This document shows, in pieces, positions 17,630 to 27,795 of a stretch of DNA of 64,000 nucleotides. Numbering within the stretch: position 1 is the stretch's first letter; every line of letters begins with the position of its first letter. A program made the translations under genes and the position numbers. The notes below the pieces were generated by a model. It made no database searches, was not told the origin of the DNA, and saw only the letters and a program-made list of their open reading frames with translations. The DNA comes from Leptospira vanthielii serovar Holland str. Waz Holland = ATCC 700522 (GTDB lineage Bacteria > Spirochaetota > Leptospiria > Leptospirales > Leptospiraceae): the NCBI RefSeq assembly GCF_000332455.1, contig NZ_AOGY02000069.1:62001-126000 (forward strand). Direction: 5' to 3'.

Positions 17630-17931
17630 ACAGAAAGAATATCGGCAAAGTTTTCTTTCTCCTACGGCAAAAAAACACTATACAAGTACTTACGTTTTGT
17701 TTAGTGTTGAAAACGGAAAAAAAAGACATAATCCAGAAAAAATTCCCTCCCCCTTCTAATTTGTCCCAGGCTTCAGGCATAATGAGACCAATCCGGAAGA
17801 GAAAAAGAGTGGAATGCGGAAGGGATGGGTTCATCCTTGAAAGAGTCGGTTCAGAAGAATTTTTTGAAACCAACGAACCCAGTCCCCTACCTAGTCTTTC
17901 GGAACACCGATTTTAGGAGAACGTTTGATTC
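17630..17931. other. recA upstream region
   Basis: This 302-nt stretch separates xer and recA. AACACTA (17674-17680) and TAGTGTT (17702-17708) form an inverted repeat around the self-complementary AAGTACTT (17684-17691). This is the only palindromic candidate for a regulator site. No TTTG-N5-CAAA box, the leptospiral LexA1 consensus, occurs here. AGGAG at 17915-17919 is the probable recA ribosome site. Confidence 0.5.
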
Positions 17932-19095
17932 ATGAAAAAAGAGAAAGCTGACAAGGCTCAAGAAAAAGAAACCGACCAAAGAAAGCAGGCCATTGACGCT
18001 GCCCTAGGCCAAATCGAAAAACAATTTGGTAAAGGTTCCATTATGCGCCTTGGCGCCGATACACGTATGTCAGAAATGAACGTAGTATCCACAGGTTCTT
18101 TGGATCTAGACATTGCCTTAGGGATAGGCGGGTTTCCTTCTGGTAGAATCTTAGAAATTTATGGACCAGAGTCTTCTGGTAAAACAACACTCACTCTTTC
18201 TGCGATCGCAGAAACACAGAAAAAAGGAGGCATTGCCGCCTTTATCGATGCGGAACACGCCCTCGATCCGTCTTATGCCAAAAAATTGGGAGTGAACGTA
18301 GACGACCTACTCGTAGCCCAACCAGACAACGGGGAAGAAGCATTAGAAATTTGTGAATCCTTGGTTCGCTCGAATGCGATTGATCTCATCGTGATCGATT
18401 CGGTTGCCGCTCTCGTTCCGAAAGCTGAGATCGAAGGCGATATGGGCGATTCGCACATGGGTTTGCAAGCTCGCCTTATGTCCCAAGCCCTCAGAAAACT
18501 CACTGGAACCATATCCAAATCCAATACAACAGTTATATTTATCAACCAGATCCGTATGAAGATCGGTGTGATGTTTGGAAGTCCAGAAACCACTACCGGT
18601 GGGAACGCCTTAAAATTCTATGCTTCGATCCGATTGGACATCCGTCGTATTGAGACTCTGAAAGAAAAAGAAGAACCTGTAGGAAACCGAGTTCGCGTGA
18701 AAGTGGTGAAAAATAAATGTGCCCCTCCTTTCCGCCAAGCAGAGTTTGACATCATGTATGCGACTGGTATCAATAAAGAAAGTTCTCTTATCGATCTTGC
18801 CGTTCGCCATGACCTCGTTGGGAAAGCAGGTTCTTGGTACTCCTATGGTGGAGAAAAAATCGGCCAAGGAAAAGAACAGGTCAGACTTTTCTTTCTCGAA
18901 AACCCAGACATTGCATTCAAAATTGAAAACCAAGTTCGGGACCTCAACGGGCTTCCGCTTGTCGACCAAGCAAAGATCCAAACAAGGGAAGTAAAATCCA
19001 TTGAAAGGGATCCGAAAGAAACTAAAGAAACAAAATCAAAACAACCAGTTAGTTTCTCCACCGAAGCAGACGGAGACGTTGCTGTCGGAGAATAG
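17932..19095 (+). CDS. recA: Recombinase RecA
   Basis: The strand-exchange ATPase of homologous recombination and co-protease for LexA. The 387-residue sequence is a full RecA: Walker [10 protein letters not shown] (78-86), [16 protein letters not shown] (Walker B and following), and loop L2 around [20 protein letters not shown]. The C-terminus is a typical charged tail ([10 protein letters not shown], ending DGDVAVGE). AGGAG lies 12 nt upstream of the ATG. It is transcribed alone and ends at a strong terminator. SOS control could not be confirmed because no known leptospiral LexA box was found upstream. Confidence 0.98.
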   Translation: MKKEKADKAQEKETDQRKQAIDAALGQIEKQFGKGSIMRLGADTRMSEMNVVSTGSLDLDIALGIGGFPSGRILEIYGPESSGKTTLTLSAIAETQKKGGIAAFIDAEHALDPSYAKKLGVNVDDLLVAQPDNGEEALEICESLVRSNAIDLIVIDSVAALVPKAEIEGDMGDSHMGLQARLMSQALRKLTGTISKSNTTVIFINQIRMKIGVMFGSPETTTGGNALKFYASIRLDIRRIETLKEKEEPVGNRVRVKVVKNKCAPPFRQAEFDIMYATGINKESSLIDLAVRHDLVGKAGSWYSYGGEKIGQGKEQVRLFFLENPDIAFKIENQVRDLNGLPLVDQAKIQTREVKSIERDPKETKETKSKQPVSFSTEADGDVAVGE

Positions 19096-19126
19096 ATAAA
19101 CACGGCTTTCTTTTTAGGAACCATTG

Positions 19127-19161
19127 ACCGGTTCGGGGTTTCCCGGGCCGGTTTTTTTTTT
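19127..19161 (+). terminator. recA terminator
   Basis: An 11-bp stem (19127-19137 with 19142-19152, two G-U pairs) and a 4-nt loop GTTT are followed by a run of ten T to 19161. Confidence 0.92.
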
Positions 19162-19277
19162 GCCAAATCAAACGAAGGTAATTTCCACTTACACAAAGAA
19201 AAATCGAAGTCCATCTATGAAAAAGGATGTCTGGAATCTGTCTTCGGGGAGATTGTTCCTTAGACATTCCGAAACCT

Positions 19278-20321
19278 ATGACAAAAAAGCTCATCCTCTT
19301 CGTATTTATTTTTTCCCTCCAATGCCAAATCCAAGAAAAGAAAACAGAAACTGCCTATGGGGAAACCTCTCTCCATGATGAATGGGCCGGTCTCAGTAGT
19401 TCTGATCCACTCCATAAAAACGAAATGGATCTCAGTTGGAAAAAGTTAATCAATACAAAAGATACAATCACCAATTACCTGAAAGGAAAAGAATACCAAC
19501 CAAAAGTAAAAACTGTTGTTTACCCTTTTAGTGGAATCGATGTTCTAAACCTATTCTCTTTTTATCCAAATTGTGATCGTTATATTTTGTTTGGATTGGA
19601 AGAACCCGGTTACCCAAACCAATACAGTTCTCTTTCTGATAAAGAAAAACAAATCGTAAAACAGGGAATAAGGAACTTATCGGATCATTTGGCTGGCAGA
19701 AATTATTTCACGTACCGGAAAATGAAGGAAGAAACTAAGAAAAAAGAACTGAACGGAGCCTATCCAGTGTTTGTTGCCTTCCTTCGTCGAATGGGGAAAG
19801 AGATATTAGATTCAAAAGAGGAAGTGATTGTTGGCAAAGGGATTACTTATAAGGGTTTTACAATTTCCCTTTATGATGCAAAACTAAAAAAATACGAAAC
19901 ACTTACCTACTTTAAAATATTCTTAATTGGCAATGAAGGTGTTCCCGGCGACGGATTGTATGAATACTTCTCTGAGTTAACGAACGTTGGAATTTTTACA
20001 AAATCTGCGGAGTATTTGTTTCATGGGGAAAAACGAAAGTTAGTTAGAGACCTCCTTCTAAAGAATGCAGAATTTGTAGTTCAAGATGAGTCGGGTTTCC
20101 CCATTCGGTTTTTTCCGGAGGAGAGCTGGAAACGCCAAGTTTTTGGAAGGTATGAAAGGTCCTGGAATTTATCCGGGGCAGTTGTCCCGGAAGTCCAACC
20201 AGAATTGAAACACTTGAGTGCGATTACAAATGACGAAACCCTACCCTTTCCCTTTGGTTATGGGTATTTAGGAACTAAGGACAACCGTCAGTCGGCTGTC
20301 CTCGTCTTCGAAAAGAAATAA
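19278..20321 (+). CDS. Uncharacterised lipoprotein
   Basis: A protein of 347 residues with no recognised domain. The start at ATG 19278 gives MTKKLILFVFIFSLQC, a signal peptide ending in a spirochaetal lipobox. The mature part is soluble and mixed alpha/beta, with words such as VVYPFSGIDVLNLFSFYPNC and YILFGLEEPGYPNQYSSLS and a C-terminal PFPFGYGYLG. No metal or nucleotide motif is obvious. It begins 117 nt after the recA terminator, so it has its own promoter. Its role is unknown; homologues would be expected mainly in leptospires. Confidence 0.72.
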   Translation: MTKKLILFVFIFSLQCQIQEKKTETAYGETSLHDEWAGLSSSDPLHKNEMDLSWKKLINTKDTITNYLKGKEYQPKVKTVVYPFSGIDVLNLFSFYPNCDRYILFGLEEPGYPNQYSSLSDKEKQIVKQGIRNLSDHLAGRNYFTYRKMKEETKKKELNGAYPVFVAFLRRMGKEILDSKEEVIVGKGITYKGFTISLYDAKLKKYETLTYFKIFLIGNEGVPGDGLYEYFSELTNVGIFTKSAEYLFHGEKRKLVRDLLLKNAEFVVQDESGFPIRFFPEESWKRQVFGRYERSWNLSGAVVPEVQPELKHLSAITNDETLPFPFGYGYLGTKDNRQSAVLVFEKK

Positions 20322-20358
20322 AAAAAGTCTAAGATCGAGATTCGGATTGGGATTTCGA

Positions 20359-21186
20359 TTACTCTACAGTAGTGGGATCCCAACAAGTTCGAAAATCTTC
20401 ATTCCAACCAGCAATTTCCTTCATATCTGAGTCTGATAAAACAAAATCATATACATCCGCATTCTCTCGAATGCGTTCTGGATTTTTTGATTTTGGAATG
20501 ACTACGTGGCCTGCTTGTAAAGACCAACGAATCAAAATTTGCGCATTTGATTTTTTATATTGGCTCGCAAGTTTTGTGATCCTGGAGTCTTCCAACTTTT
20601 GTCCATGAGCCAGCGGACTATAGGCTTCGAGTAAAATTCCTTTTTGGATACAATATTCTTTTAGTTTTGTGTCTTGTAAAAAGGGATGGTATTCCACTTG
20701 GTTCATCGCAGGAACCGTTCCCGTTTCTTTTAAAAGTTCTTCAAGATGGGATACCATAAAATTACTGACACCTATGGATTTTGCCTTGCCTGCTGCTTTT
20801 ATTTTTTCTAAAGCCTTCCAAGACTCATTGCGTTTTCCAGAAACAGGAAAATGGATCAAATACATATCTACATAGTCTGTTCCTAATTTCTTCAGTGATA
20901 CGTCTATCGCACGTAATGCAGTATCATACCCTTGGTCAGCGTTCCAAAGTTTTGTAACGAGAAATATATCACTCCGACTCACTCCACTCTCTTTGATGGC
21001 AGTCCCTACATCCGCTTCGTTTCCATAAATGGCTGCGGTGTCAATATGCCGGTAACCCAATGACAAAGCTGATTTGACAGCCTCCAAACATTCTTTGGGT
21101 CGGGATTTCCAAACACCAAGTCCTAACTGAGGAACGGAGATGGATTGGTTTGACTGTAAAGTAGATGTGATCTTAAGATTTGACAT
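20359..21186 (-). CDS. Aldo/keto reductase
   Basis: An NADPH-dependent oxidoreductase (275 residues, TIM barrel) reducing aldehydes or ketones, closest in style to the 2,5-diketo-gluconate/glyoxal reductase branch. The catalytic tetrad is visible: Asp49 (YRHIDTAAIYG), Tyr54, Lys79 (LVTKLWN) and His112 (MYLIHFP). The cofactor segment VVIPKSKNPERIRENADV near the C-terminus recognises the NADP phosphate. A large palindrome lies 20 nt upstream of its ATG (21206-21242), so it is probably under a dedicated repressor or activator. The gene is convergent with the lipoprotein gene. Confidence 0.93.
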   Translation of the reverse strand: MSNLKITSTLQSNQSISVPQLGLGVWKSRPKECLEAVKSALSLGYRHIDTAAIYGNEADVGTAIKESGVSRSDIFLVTKLWNADQGYDTALRAIDVSLKKLGTDYVDMYLIHFPVSGKRNESWKALEKIKAAGKAKSIGVSNFMVSHLEELLKETGTVPAMNQVEYHPFLQDTKLKEYCIQKGILLEAYSPLAHGQKLEDSRITKLASQYKKSNAQILIRWSLQAGHVVIPKSKNPERIRENADVYDFVLSDSDMKEIAGWNEDFRTCWDPTTVE

Positions 21187-21205
21187 AAAGTAATCGTTAG
21201 ACTAA

Positions 21206-21242
21206 AGACACACAACTATAGTTGCCCTATAGTTGTGTGTCT
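21206..21242. promoter_or_regulatory. Large perfect palindrome upstream of the aldo/keto reductase
   Basis: AGACACACAACTATAG (21206-21221) and its exact complement (21227-21242) flank TTGCC. The left arm plus loop also contains the 12-bp palindrome CAACTATAGTTG (21213-21224). No U-run follows on the minus strand, favouring an operator over a terminator for the upstream ClpB-like gene. Confidence 0.65.
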
Positions 21243-21302
21243 CCCGATCCAATTCTAAAAAAATTTTGTCTAGATCCTTAAAATTCACCAGACCAGTAAA
21301 AC

Positions 21303-23690
21303 TTATCGTTTTGATCCGACAGTTTCCGGAATGGATGCAAATTGTAATTGTTCGCCGTTCCAATCGGCTCGATATCTTCCCTCACCGATGGTTCCCGATA
21401 GAATTTCCTTTGCCAAAGGTCGATTCACAATTCGGTTAAAAACACTTCCCAATGGCCTTGCTCCAAATTTTGGATCAAATCCTTGTTCCCGTAAAATGTG
21501 TTCCGTACTTTCGGAAAGTTCAATCACAATCCCTTTTACCTTTAACCTCTCATTCAATTGTCTGAGTTGTTTTTCGATTAGTTTTTCCATAATCGAAGAA
21601 TCTAACGAATGATAGGTTAATATTGCATCCAATCGACCTAAAACTTCAGGTTTAAAGTCTGCTTCAATATTTTTAGAGTTTGTTGTCAGAATCAATATGG
21701 TATTTTTGAAGTTAATCGTTCTACCTTTGTTGTCCGTCAATCTTCCTTCGTCCAAAATCTGAAGTAGAATATCGGAAAAATCAGGATGTGCCTTTTCCAC
21801 TTCATCAAAAAGAACCACAGAGTATGGTTTCCTTCGAATTGCTTCTGTCAGAATTCCCCCTTCTTCGTAACCAACATATCCCGCCGGGGCACCGATCAAT
21901 TTTGCAACTGAATGTTTCTCTGAATACTCACTGAGATCCAATCGAACCAAATTAGTTTCTTGATCGAACAAAAACTTTGCTATCGCTTTGGCAGTTTCTG
22001 TTTTACCCACTCCAGTCGGTCCTTTTAATAAAAAGGATCCAAGGGGTCGTGACTCAGAAGAAATTCCCGCATAAGACGTAAGTAGCGTATCTGCAATTTC
22101 ACGAACGGATTCTTTTTGTCCATACACGACCGTATTGAGGTCATCTTCCAAATGGAGTAGATGGTCTTGTTTTGTTTTTAGAATCTTTTCTGCTGGAATT
22201 CCCGTTTGTCTAGCGATAACAGCAGCTATATGATTTCTTTCTAAAATCCAACTGTTTTGAAAAGTACCTAATTCTTTTTCCAATTCAGGAAGGACTGCAT
22301 ATTTCAACCGAGAAGCCTCTGTATAATCGGCTCTTTGTTGTGCTGCATCCAAATCAAATTTTACTCGATCAATTTTATTTTTGATTGAGGCAATTTGTTT
22401 CAAAGAATTGACTTCTTTCTCCCAAACGACTTTTCCTTCTTGGAATTTTTTTTCAAGACCTTCGATTTCCTTTAAGATGTCTTCGTTTTTCTTTTCCACT
22501 TGGGCAAAGATTTTTTTTGAACGAATTTCACTTTCCAATTCCACAAGTTCCGTAGGCATGGCTTCCGCAGAAAGTTTTAATGCGGAGGCAGCTTCATCTA
22601 CTAAGTCAATGGCTTTGTCTGGCAAAAATTTATCTGTGATGTATTGGTCTGATAAAAGCACTGAGGCATAGATGGCTTCATCGGAAATTTTAATTCCGTG
22701 GTGGATTTCATGTTTATCACGAATTCCCATAAGAATTTCAATCGCATCTTCCTTACTTGGTTCATTTACGGGAACCGCACGGAATCTTCTTTCCAATGCT
22801 TGGTCTCCTAAAATGTATTTTTGAAATTCATCTTGGGTTGTGGCTCCAATACAATGCAGCTCTCCCCTAGCAAGAGCTGGCTTCAAAAGATTGGCAGCAT
22901 CCATGGCCCCATCTGTTTTGCCTGCACCTACCAATTGGTGGATCTCATCAATGAAGAGGACTGCTTCGCCTGCTTGGCCTTTGATGTAGCGAAGCATGAC
23001 AGTTAATTTTTCTTCAAACTCACCACGATATTTTGTTCCCGCCATCAACTGGCCCATATCTAGAGAAAAAATAGTTTTTCCTTTTAAGACATCGGGAACA
23101 CGTCCCTTTACGATTTGTTCTGCAAGCCCCTCGACGATGGCTGTTTTTCCAACACCAGCACTACCAACTAACACTGGATTGTTTTTTGACCTTCGCCCTA
23201 AAATTTCCATCACGGAACGAATTTCTTTACTCCTTCCAATGACTGGATCGAGTTTTCCTTCGCGGGCGAGATCATTCAAATTCACAAGAAAATTGGGAAC
23301 CTCTTCATCGGTTTCCTTCACTTGTAAATCTTCATAATTGATTTTTAACTCTGGTAATACCTGCGGCAAAAACTTCAGGAAGTCTGCTTCTTTCAATTCC
23401 TCTCGGCCATTTTCTGCGGCTCGAGATGAGGCCATAGTGAACCACTGGGCCAGTTTTGGCGAAGTTCGAAGTGATTCAAAAGGGATTTCTCCCGAAGCCC
23501 TTGCTTGTTTCTTTAAAAATTCATCTACTGTCGATTTATATTTGATTAATGTTTTTCCAGAAACAGAAGTCGGTAGGGTCATAAAACCCCAAACCAAATG
23601 GTAAGGAGTGATTTCTGTGTTCTGTCTCCTTATAGCCTCTGTTTGCGCAATGTCCAAAGCTCCTTGGACGTTGGAATCATACTGTTTCAT
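21303..23690 (-). CDS. ClpB-like AAA+ disaggregase, short middle domain
   Basis: This 795-residue Hsp100 ATPase probably unfolds or disaggregates proteins in the cytoplasm. Order: Clp N-terminal repeat domain (1-120); AAA1 with GSAGVGKT (176-183) and [10 protein letters not shown]; a coiled middle domain (about 385-485) that is shorter than in standard ClpB; and AAA2 with GPTGVGKT (557-564), [14 protein letters not shown] and a sensor region [11 protein letters not shown]. No IGL/F ClpP-docking loop is visible, which favours ClpB over ClpA/C. It is smaller than housekeeping ClpB (about 860). A CIRCE-like site upstream predicts HrcA control and heat induction. Confidence 0.88.
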   Translation of the reverse strand: MKQYDSNVQGALDIAQTEAIRRQNTEITPYHLVWGFMTLPTSVSGKTLIKYKSTVDEFLKKQARASGEIPFESLRTSPKLAQWFTMASSRAAENGREELKEADFLKFLPQVLPELKINYEDLQVKETDEEVPNFLVNLNDLAREGKLDPVIGRSKEIRSVMEILGRRSKNNPVLVGSAGVGKTAIVEGLAEQIVKGRVPDVLKGKTIFSLDMGQLMAGTKYRGEFEEKLTVMLRYIKGQAGEAVLFIDEIHQLVGAGKTDGAMDAANLLKPALARGELHCIGATTQDEFQKYILGDQALERRFRAVPVNEPSKEDAIEILMGIRDKHEIHHGIKISDEAIYASVLLSDQYITDKFLPDKAIDLVDEAASALKLSAEAMPTELVELESEIRSKKIFAQVEKKNEDILKEIEGLEKKFQEGKVVWEKEVNSLKQIASIKNKIDRVKFDLDAAQQRADYTEASRLKYAVLPELEKELGTFQNSWILERNHIAAVIARQTGIPAEKILKTKQDHLLHLEDDLNTVVYGQKESVREIADTLLTSYAGISSESRPLGSFLLKGPTGVGKTETAKAIAKFLFDQETNLVRLDLSEYSEKHSVAKLIGAPAGYVGYEEGGILTEAIRRKPYSVVLFDEVEKAHPDFSDILLQILDEGRLTDNKGRTINFKNTILILTTNSKNIEADFKPEVLGRLDAILTYHSLDSSIMEKLIEKQLRQLNERLKVKGIVIELSESTEHILREQGFDPKFGARPLGSVFNRIVNRPLAKEILSGTIGEGRYRADWNGEQLQFASIPETVGSKR

Positions 23691-23705
23691 AGTGTTTCCC
23701 CTCTC

Positions 23706-23732
23706 TTAGCACTCTTATGGTTAGACTGCCAA
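23706..23732 (-). promoter_or_regulatory. CIRCE element (HrcA operator)
   Basis: On the minus strand TTGGCAGTC-N9-GAGTGCTAA matches the CIRCE consensus TTAGCACTC-N9-GAGTGCTAA. The right half is perfect, the left is 7 of 9, and the spacer is exactly 9. It lies 15 nt upstream of the ClpB-like ATG with GAGAGGGG as ribosome site between them, the classic CIRCE position. Confidence 0.8.
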
Positions 23733-23805
23733 TTTTGCGTTCTTAATACAAGTTTTTTGCGGAAATTCACTTTCTCTTCCCAAAACTCGTCCTATTATAG
23801 TACAA

Positions 23806-25842
23806 ATGTTCCGAATCTCCCTTTCTTTTTTCCTTTTTTCCGCTGATTTTCCCCGTTCGGAATCTGCCAACCAGGGAAAGACCAAGGTGGAAAAGAAAAC
23901 ACTGTTTCTTTGGAGGAATTCCGCTGTTTGGCTTCCACTCTTCCTGATTCTTTTATTTTTCAATGTCCCTCTTCGGTCCTTCCCACTCTCCATAGAAGAA
24001 TCCAAAAACTATAGAGATATAGGAAAGCATTTTGAGTATGTCATCGTTCCCGAAAGGGAATCTAGTTTGGATCGAATTTTAAGAGAGGATACTCTCTGGC
24101 GACCTAATCCAAAAGCTACGATTTCTTTCCCACGCCTGAAAGATCCTTTGTGGATACGAATCACTCTGATCCATTACGGGAACTTACCCCATACCTTCTT
24201 TTTACACTTCTCAAGTCCAGTGGTAGATGTTTTTGAATTACATACTCAGGTGAAAGGAAATTGGATTACGCAAGTCTCAGGGGAACAAGTTCTCCAAAGA
24301 AACAAGCCAATTTATTCTCACATCCCGGCTTTCCCTGTCACACTATCACCAGATGAAACAAGAACTATCTATGTAAAAATAAACTCAGCCAATCCAATCT
24401 TTAATTTTGTTTCGGTTTATAACTCCAGGAGTTTTATTGCGTTTTCAAAGAAACAGGATATCTTCTTTGCCGCCTACTTCGGTGCGGGGTTTATGATGTT
24501 TCTTTTTAGTTTATTTTTAGCACATACTTTACGTTATAGAAAATTTTTCTATTATTTCTTCTACTTAGCTACCGTACTCTTAATCAATTCGTTCTCTACT
24601 GGGTTTATACAGTACATTGAGATAGGTAATTCTCATACATGGAAAAATTATCTTTTCCCAATCACTATATATTTGACTTCTGTATTTGGATTGTTATTCA
24701 CCATTGAATTTTTAGAGACAGAGAAAAATTTCCCGAAAGCAACAAAACTAACAAAAGGATTTATCCTTCTATTTATTTCGTTAATATTTTCCATATTCTT
24801 CTTAGAACTGAGGAACTTTATTCAACTGGGAGTAACACTCGTCATCATCCCAATAATATTAGCATTATCGATTTCTACGATGGCTTTTTTCAAAAGCAAA
24901 AAGAAACTAGAGGTAATCCTTTTTTTATTTGCATTTGGATCAATCCTTATCGGGGCCGCGTTAAATTCACTCACGGTCCAAGGACTAATCCGACCGATTC
25001 ATTTGTCTTCTTATTCGCTACCATTAGGTTCAGCAGCCGAAGTTTTCTTTTTATCTATGGCATTAGTTCTAAAGGTATCTGATTACAGAAAAGCAACAGA
25101 AGAAAAACAGGAAATTGATCTACAATTAAAGATCGCACAGAAACTTCAAAATGGTCTTTTGCCTAAAAAACGAACCCATGCCAATGGTCATGCTTTAGGA
25201 TTTCGTTATTCACCAGCTTCCGATATAGGGGGTGATTTTGTTCAAATCATCGTAAAAGAACATGAGATTGGTTTATTTTTATGTGATGTTTCTGGACACG
25301 GAATTCCTGCGGCCATGATTGCATCCATGACAAAGGTTTCCTTACAAATTTGGGATGACTCTTTAGACAGACCCGCTTATGCTGCGGAAAGAATCCGATT
25401 GTCACTACTCAGTTCTCTCTCAGGCCATTTTCTAAGCGCCTTCTTTGTATATCTATATCCTGAAAAACAAATTATGAAGATCGCCAATGCAGGGCACCAT
25501 CCGATGGTTTATTTAGATCGGAAGGGGAATCTAGAACATATCACAAGTTATGGAAGAGCAATCAACGAGTATATCGAATCACAAATGGTTGAAAAAACAT
25601 TACCACTTCCCAATTCGGGAACCTTAGTATTATATACTGATGGAGTGATTGAAGCGAGAAATGCCACCACTGGAGAGTTATTTGGTGAAGAACGTTTTTT
25701 TGACCTTCTACAAACTTTAGCAGCGAATGATCCGCAGACTATTTGTGATCAGGTAATCACAGAAGTGGAAAAATTTCAAAAGTCAAAACGATCCGACGAT
25801 GATATTACAATATTAGCAATTTCTTTAGAGAAAGAAACTTAA
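23806..25842 (+). CDS. 7TM-DISM membrane sensor with PP2C (SpoIIE-type) phosphatase
   Basis: A membrane receptor phosphatase of up to 678 residues that probably dephosphorylates an anti-anti-sigma factor (RsbU-like). Order: signal/anchor region; an extracytoplasmic beta domain (about 60-200, 7TMR-DISMED2-like); seven membrane helices (about 220-420); a short coiled linker (KQEIDLQLKIAQKLQNGLLP); and a PP2C domain with SDIGGDFVQ, CDVSGHGIPAAMIA, NAGHHPMVYL, LYTDGVIEARN and DDDITILAI as metal and catalytic motifs. The start is open: ATG 23806, or GTG 23887, which has AGGGAAAG ahead of it and a cleaner membrane anchor. It is divergent from the ClpB-like gene. Confidence 0.88.
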   Translation: MFRISLSFFLFSADFPRSESANQGKTKVEKKTLFLWRNSAVWLPLFLILLFFNVPLRSFPLSIEESKNYRDIGKHFEYVIVPERESSLDRILREDTLWRPNPKATISFPRLKDPLWIRITLIHYGNLPHTFFLHFSSPVVDVFELHTQVKGNWITQVSGEQVLQRNKPIYSHIPAFPVTLSPDETRTIYVKINSANPIFNFVSVYNSRSFIAFSKKQDIFFAAYFGAGFMMFLFSLFLAHTLRYRKFFYYFFYLATVLLINSFSTGFIQYIEIGNSHTWKNYLFPITIYLTSVFGLLFTIEFLETEKNFPKATKLTKGFILLFISLIFSIFFLELRNFIQLGVTLVIIPIILALSISTMAFFKSKKKLEVILFLFAFGSILIGAALNSLTVQGLIRPIHLSSYSLPLGSAAEVFFLSMALVLKVSDYRKATEEKQEIDLQLKIAQKLQNGLLPKKRTHANGHALGFRYSPASDIGGDFVQIIVKEHEIGLFLCDVSGHGIPAAMIASMTKVSLQIWDDSLDRPAYAAERIRLSLLSSLSGHFLSAFFVYLYPEKQIMKIANAGHHPMVYLDRKGNLEHITSYGRAINEYIESQMVEKTLPLPNSGTLVLYTDGVIEARNATTGELFGEERFFDLLQTLAANDPQTICDQVITEVEKFQKSKRSDDDITILAISLEKET

Positions 25843-25861
25843 GAACGAATTTGACAATTGA

Positions 25862-27787
25862 TTAAAACATTGTTTTCCAAGCTGGAAAATACAAATCAAA
25901 TTCGGTTCCTTTCTCTACACTAGAATTAACAAGTATAGTTCCACCCATCTTCACCATGATGCCATAAATGATGGGCAATCCAAGTCCAGTTCCTTTACCA
26001 CCTTTGGTTGTAAAAAATGGATCAAAAATTTTTTCGATAATGTCTGGTGATATTCCCGAACCATTATCAGTAAATCCTAACTTCCAATACTCAGTGTTTT
26101 TCATAAATCCCACATGAAGTAACTCAGACTTTTCATATAAGATTTTGGAAAGAGAAATGGTGATTTTGGGATTTGTTGTTTCTTGCAGAGCAAAGACGGC
26201 ATTTTCATATAGATTAGATAGAATTTGAAAAATTTGAATTGGATCTGCATTCACATACGCGGGTTCATTCCCCAAATCCGTAAACAAAGTGATTTGATTG
26301 GATGATACTGTCCGCACTTCTTTTAAAACCTGCAAAAGATGTTCTCGAAGATCTAATTGTTTGGAAATGGAATTATCAATTTTAGAGTAAGTTAAGATTT
26401 GTTGGATTAGGTTTTTTGCTCGGTCCAACGATTTTGAAATTCCTTCAATCGCCGGTAAAGACTTTTGGATCGCTTCGTTTGTTTCAGTTTTAGACCATTC
26501 AGAATTTAAATAAGAAACATAGGCCAACATTGGTGTAAGAAGATTGTTAAAATCATGAGCAATCCCACCCGCAAAGGTCCCTAGCGCTTCCAATTTTTGT
26601 GATTGGGCATAAGCTCTTTCCAAAACAATTTTTTCCGTAATGTCCTTTGCTTCTAGTACAATGTATAAAATTTTTCCAGATGAATCTGTAAGTGAATAGA
26701 AGTCACAGTCAAAGTATTTTTCTCGCCCGTCAGACAAACTATAACTTACAAATATCTCAAAACTTTGGTTCTTTAACGCAAGTTTCATTCCATAGGTTAA
26801 TTTTTTAATCGATTCTTGATTTGAGTTTGAAAAAACAGACCGGATCAATTCCAATCCTTGAATATCGGGTTCGTCTCGTTCAAAAGACAATACAGCAGTG
26901 CGATTCATGCGAATCACATGACCTTGTAAGTCCAAAAGAAAAATTGCTTGTGACGAATTATTAAAAATACCTTTAAACAACTGTTCGTTGAGTTTGATAG
27001 AATGTTCTAATTCAGAAAGATCAGATATATCGTGGATGGTTCCAAATATACGAAACCTTGAATCTTCGAACCTTTCCGCTTCCAACCAAAGATTAATTTT
27101 TTTCCTCCCCACTTTAGTATTCAAAGTAACAATCATTTCTTTAGAATGATTATCTTTTAGAAGGTCTTCCCATACTACCTTAATATGATCATGTTCAGTT
27201 GGATCAAGGAGGGACCATACCTTTTCCATAAGTGGGATTTCGCCGAAGTCAAAACCCAAAATCCTATACAACTCTAATGACCATAAGGTATTTTTTTCTG
27301 GAAAAATTACTTCGAAATGGCCAAGATGAGAAATTTTCTGGGAACGAGTTAATAACTCTTCACCATGAACCAACATGTCCCAAGCTTTTTTTTGGGAAAC
27401 TTTCAGTCGATAGGCTTCTAACTCACGATTCACAACAAACGGAAGTTTAATGATAGATGACTTCGGCAAAAATTCTGCTGCACCCAAATTGAGAAATTCA
27501 GAAGCGGCCTCCTCTGGGAGAAATTCTGTTACTATAATCACAGGCAAGTCTGGATTGATTTCTTTGACTCTAGAGATAACGTAACGACCGTCAAAATCTG
27601 GCAGATAAAAATCAGAAATGATAATATCCCAAGTTTCGTCATTGATTCTCTGTTCAAATTCCGCTTTCCATTCAGCCCTTTCTGCAAAAATAGAAAACCC
27701 AAAGTTTTGAAGAACAGAAACAATTGCTTTATAAGAAGCAAGAGAATCTTCTACGATCAAAACGTTGAGTTTCTTTTGAATGTCCAT
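25862..27787 (-). CDS. Receiver-PAS-histidine kinase hybrid
   Basis: A 641-residue cytoplasmic kinase. A receiver domain (1-125; Asp59 in IIISDFYLPDFDG) is followed by PAS-type sensor domains (about 150-270 and 275-390) and a HisKA/HATPase core with His411 (GGIAHDFNNLL), NLYENAVFAL, DNGSGISPD, FDPFFTTKGG and GTGLGLPII. The HDFNNLL H-box is typical of PAS kinases that sense internal state. It is the last gene of a likely operon: a P-type ATPase, a patatin-like protein (8-nt gap), then this kinase. The receiver in front of the kinase suggests it is itself an output of another kinase. Confidence 0.9.
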   Translation of the reverse strand: MDIQKKLNVLIVEDSLASYKAIVSVLQNFGFSIFAERAEWKAEFEQRINDETWDIIISDFYLPDFDGRYVISRVKEINPDLPVIIVTEFLPEEAASEFLNLGAAEFLPKSSIIKLPFVVNRELEAYRLKVSQKKAWDMLVHGEELLTRSQKISHLGHFEVIFPEKNTLWSLELYRILGFDFGEIPLMEKVWSLLDPTEHDHIKVVWEDLLKDNHSKEMIVTLNTKVGRKKINLWLEAERFEDSRFRIFGTIHDISDLSELEHSIKLNEQLFKGIFNNSSQAIFLLDLQGHVIRMNRTAVLSFERDEPDIQGLELIRSVFSNSNQESIKKLTYGMKLALKNQSFEIFVSYSLSDGREKYFDCDFYSLTDSSGKILYIVLEAKDITEKIVLERAYAQSQKLEALGTFAGGIAHDFNNLLTPMLAYVSYLNSEWSKTETNEAIQKSLPAIEGISKSLDRAKNLIQQILTYSKIDNSISKQLDLREHLLQVLKEVRTVSSNQITLFTDLGNEPAYVNADPIQIFQILSNLYENAVFALQETTNPKITISLSKILYEKSELLHVGFMKNTEYWKLGFTDNGSGISPDIIEKIFDPFFTTKGGKGTGLGLPIIYGIMVKMGGTILVNSSVEKGTEFDLYFPAWKTMF

Positions 27788-27795
27788 AGTATTCG

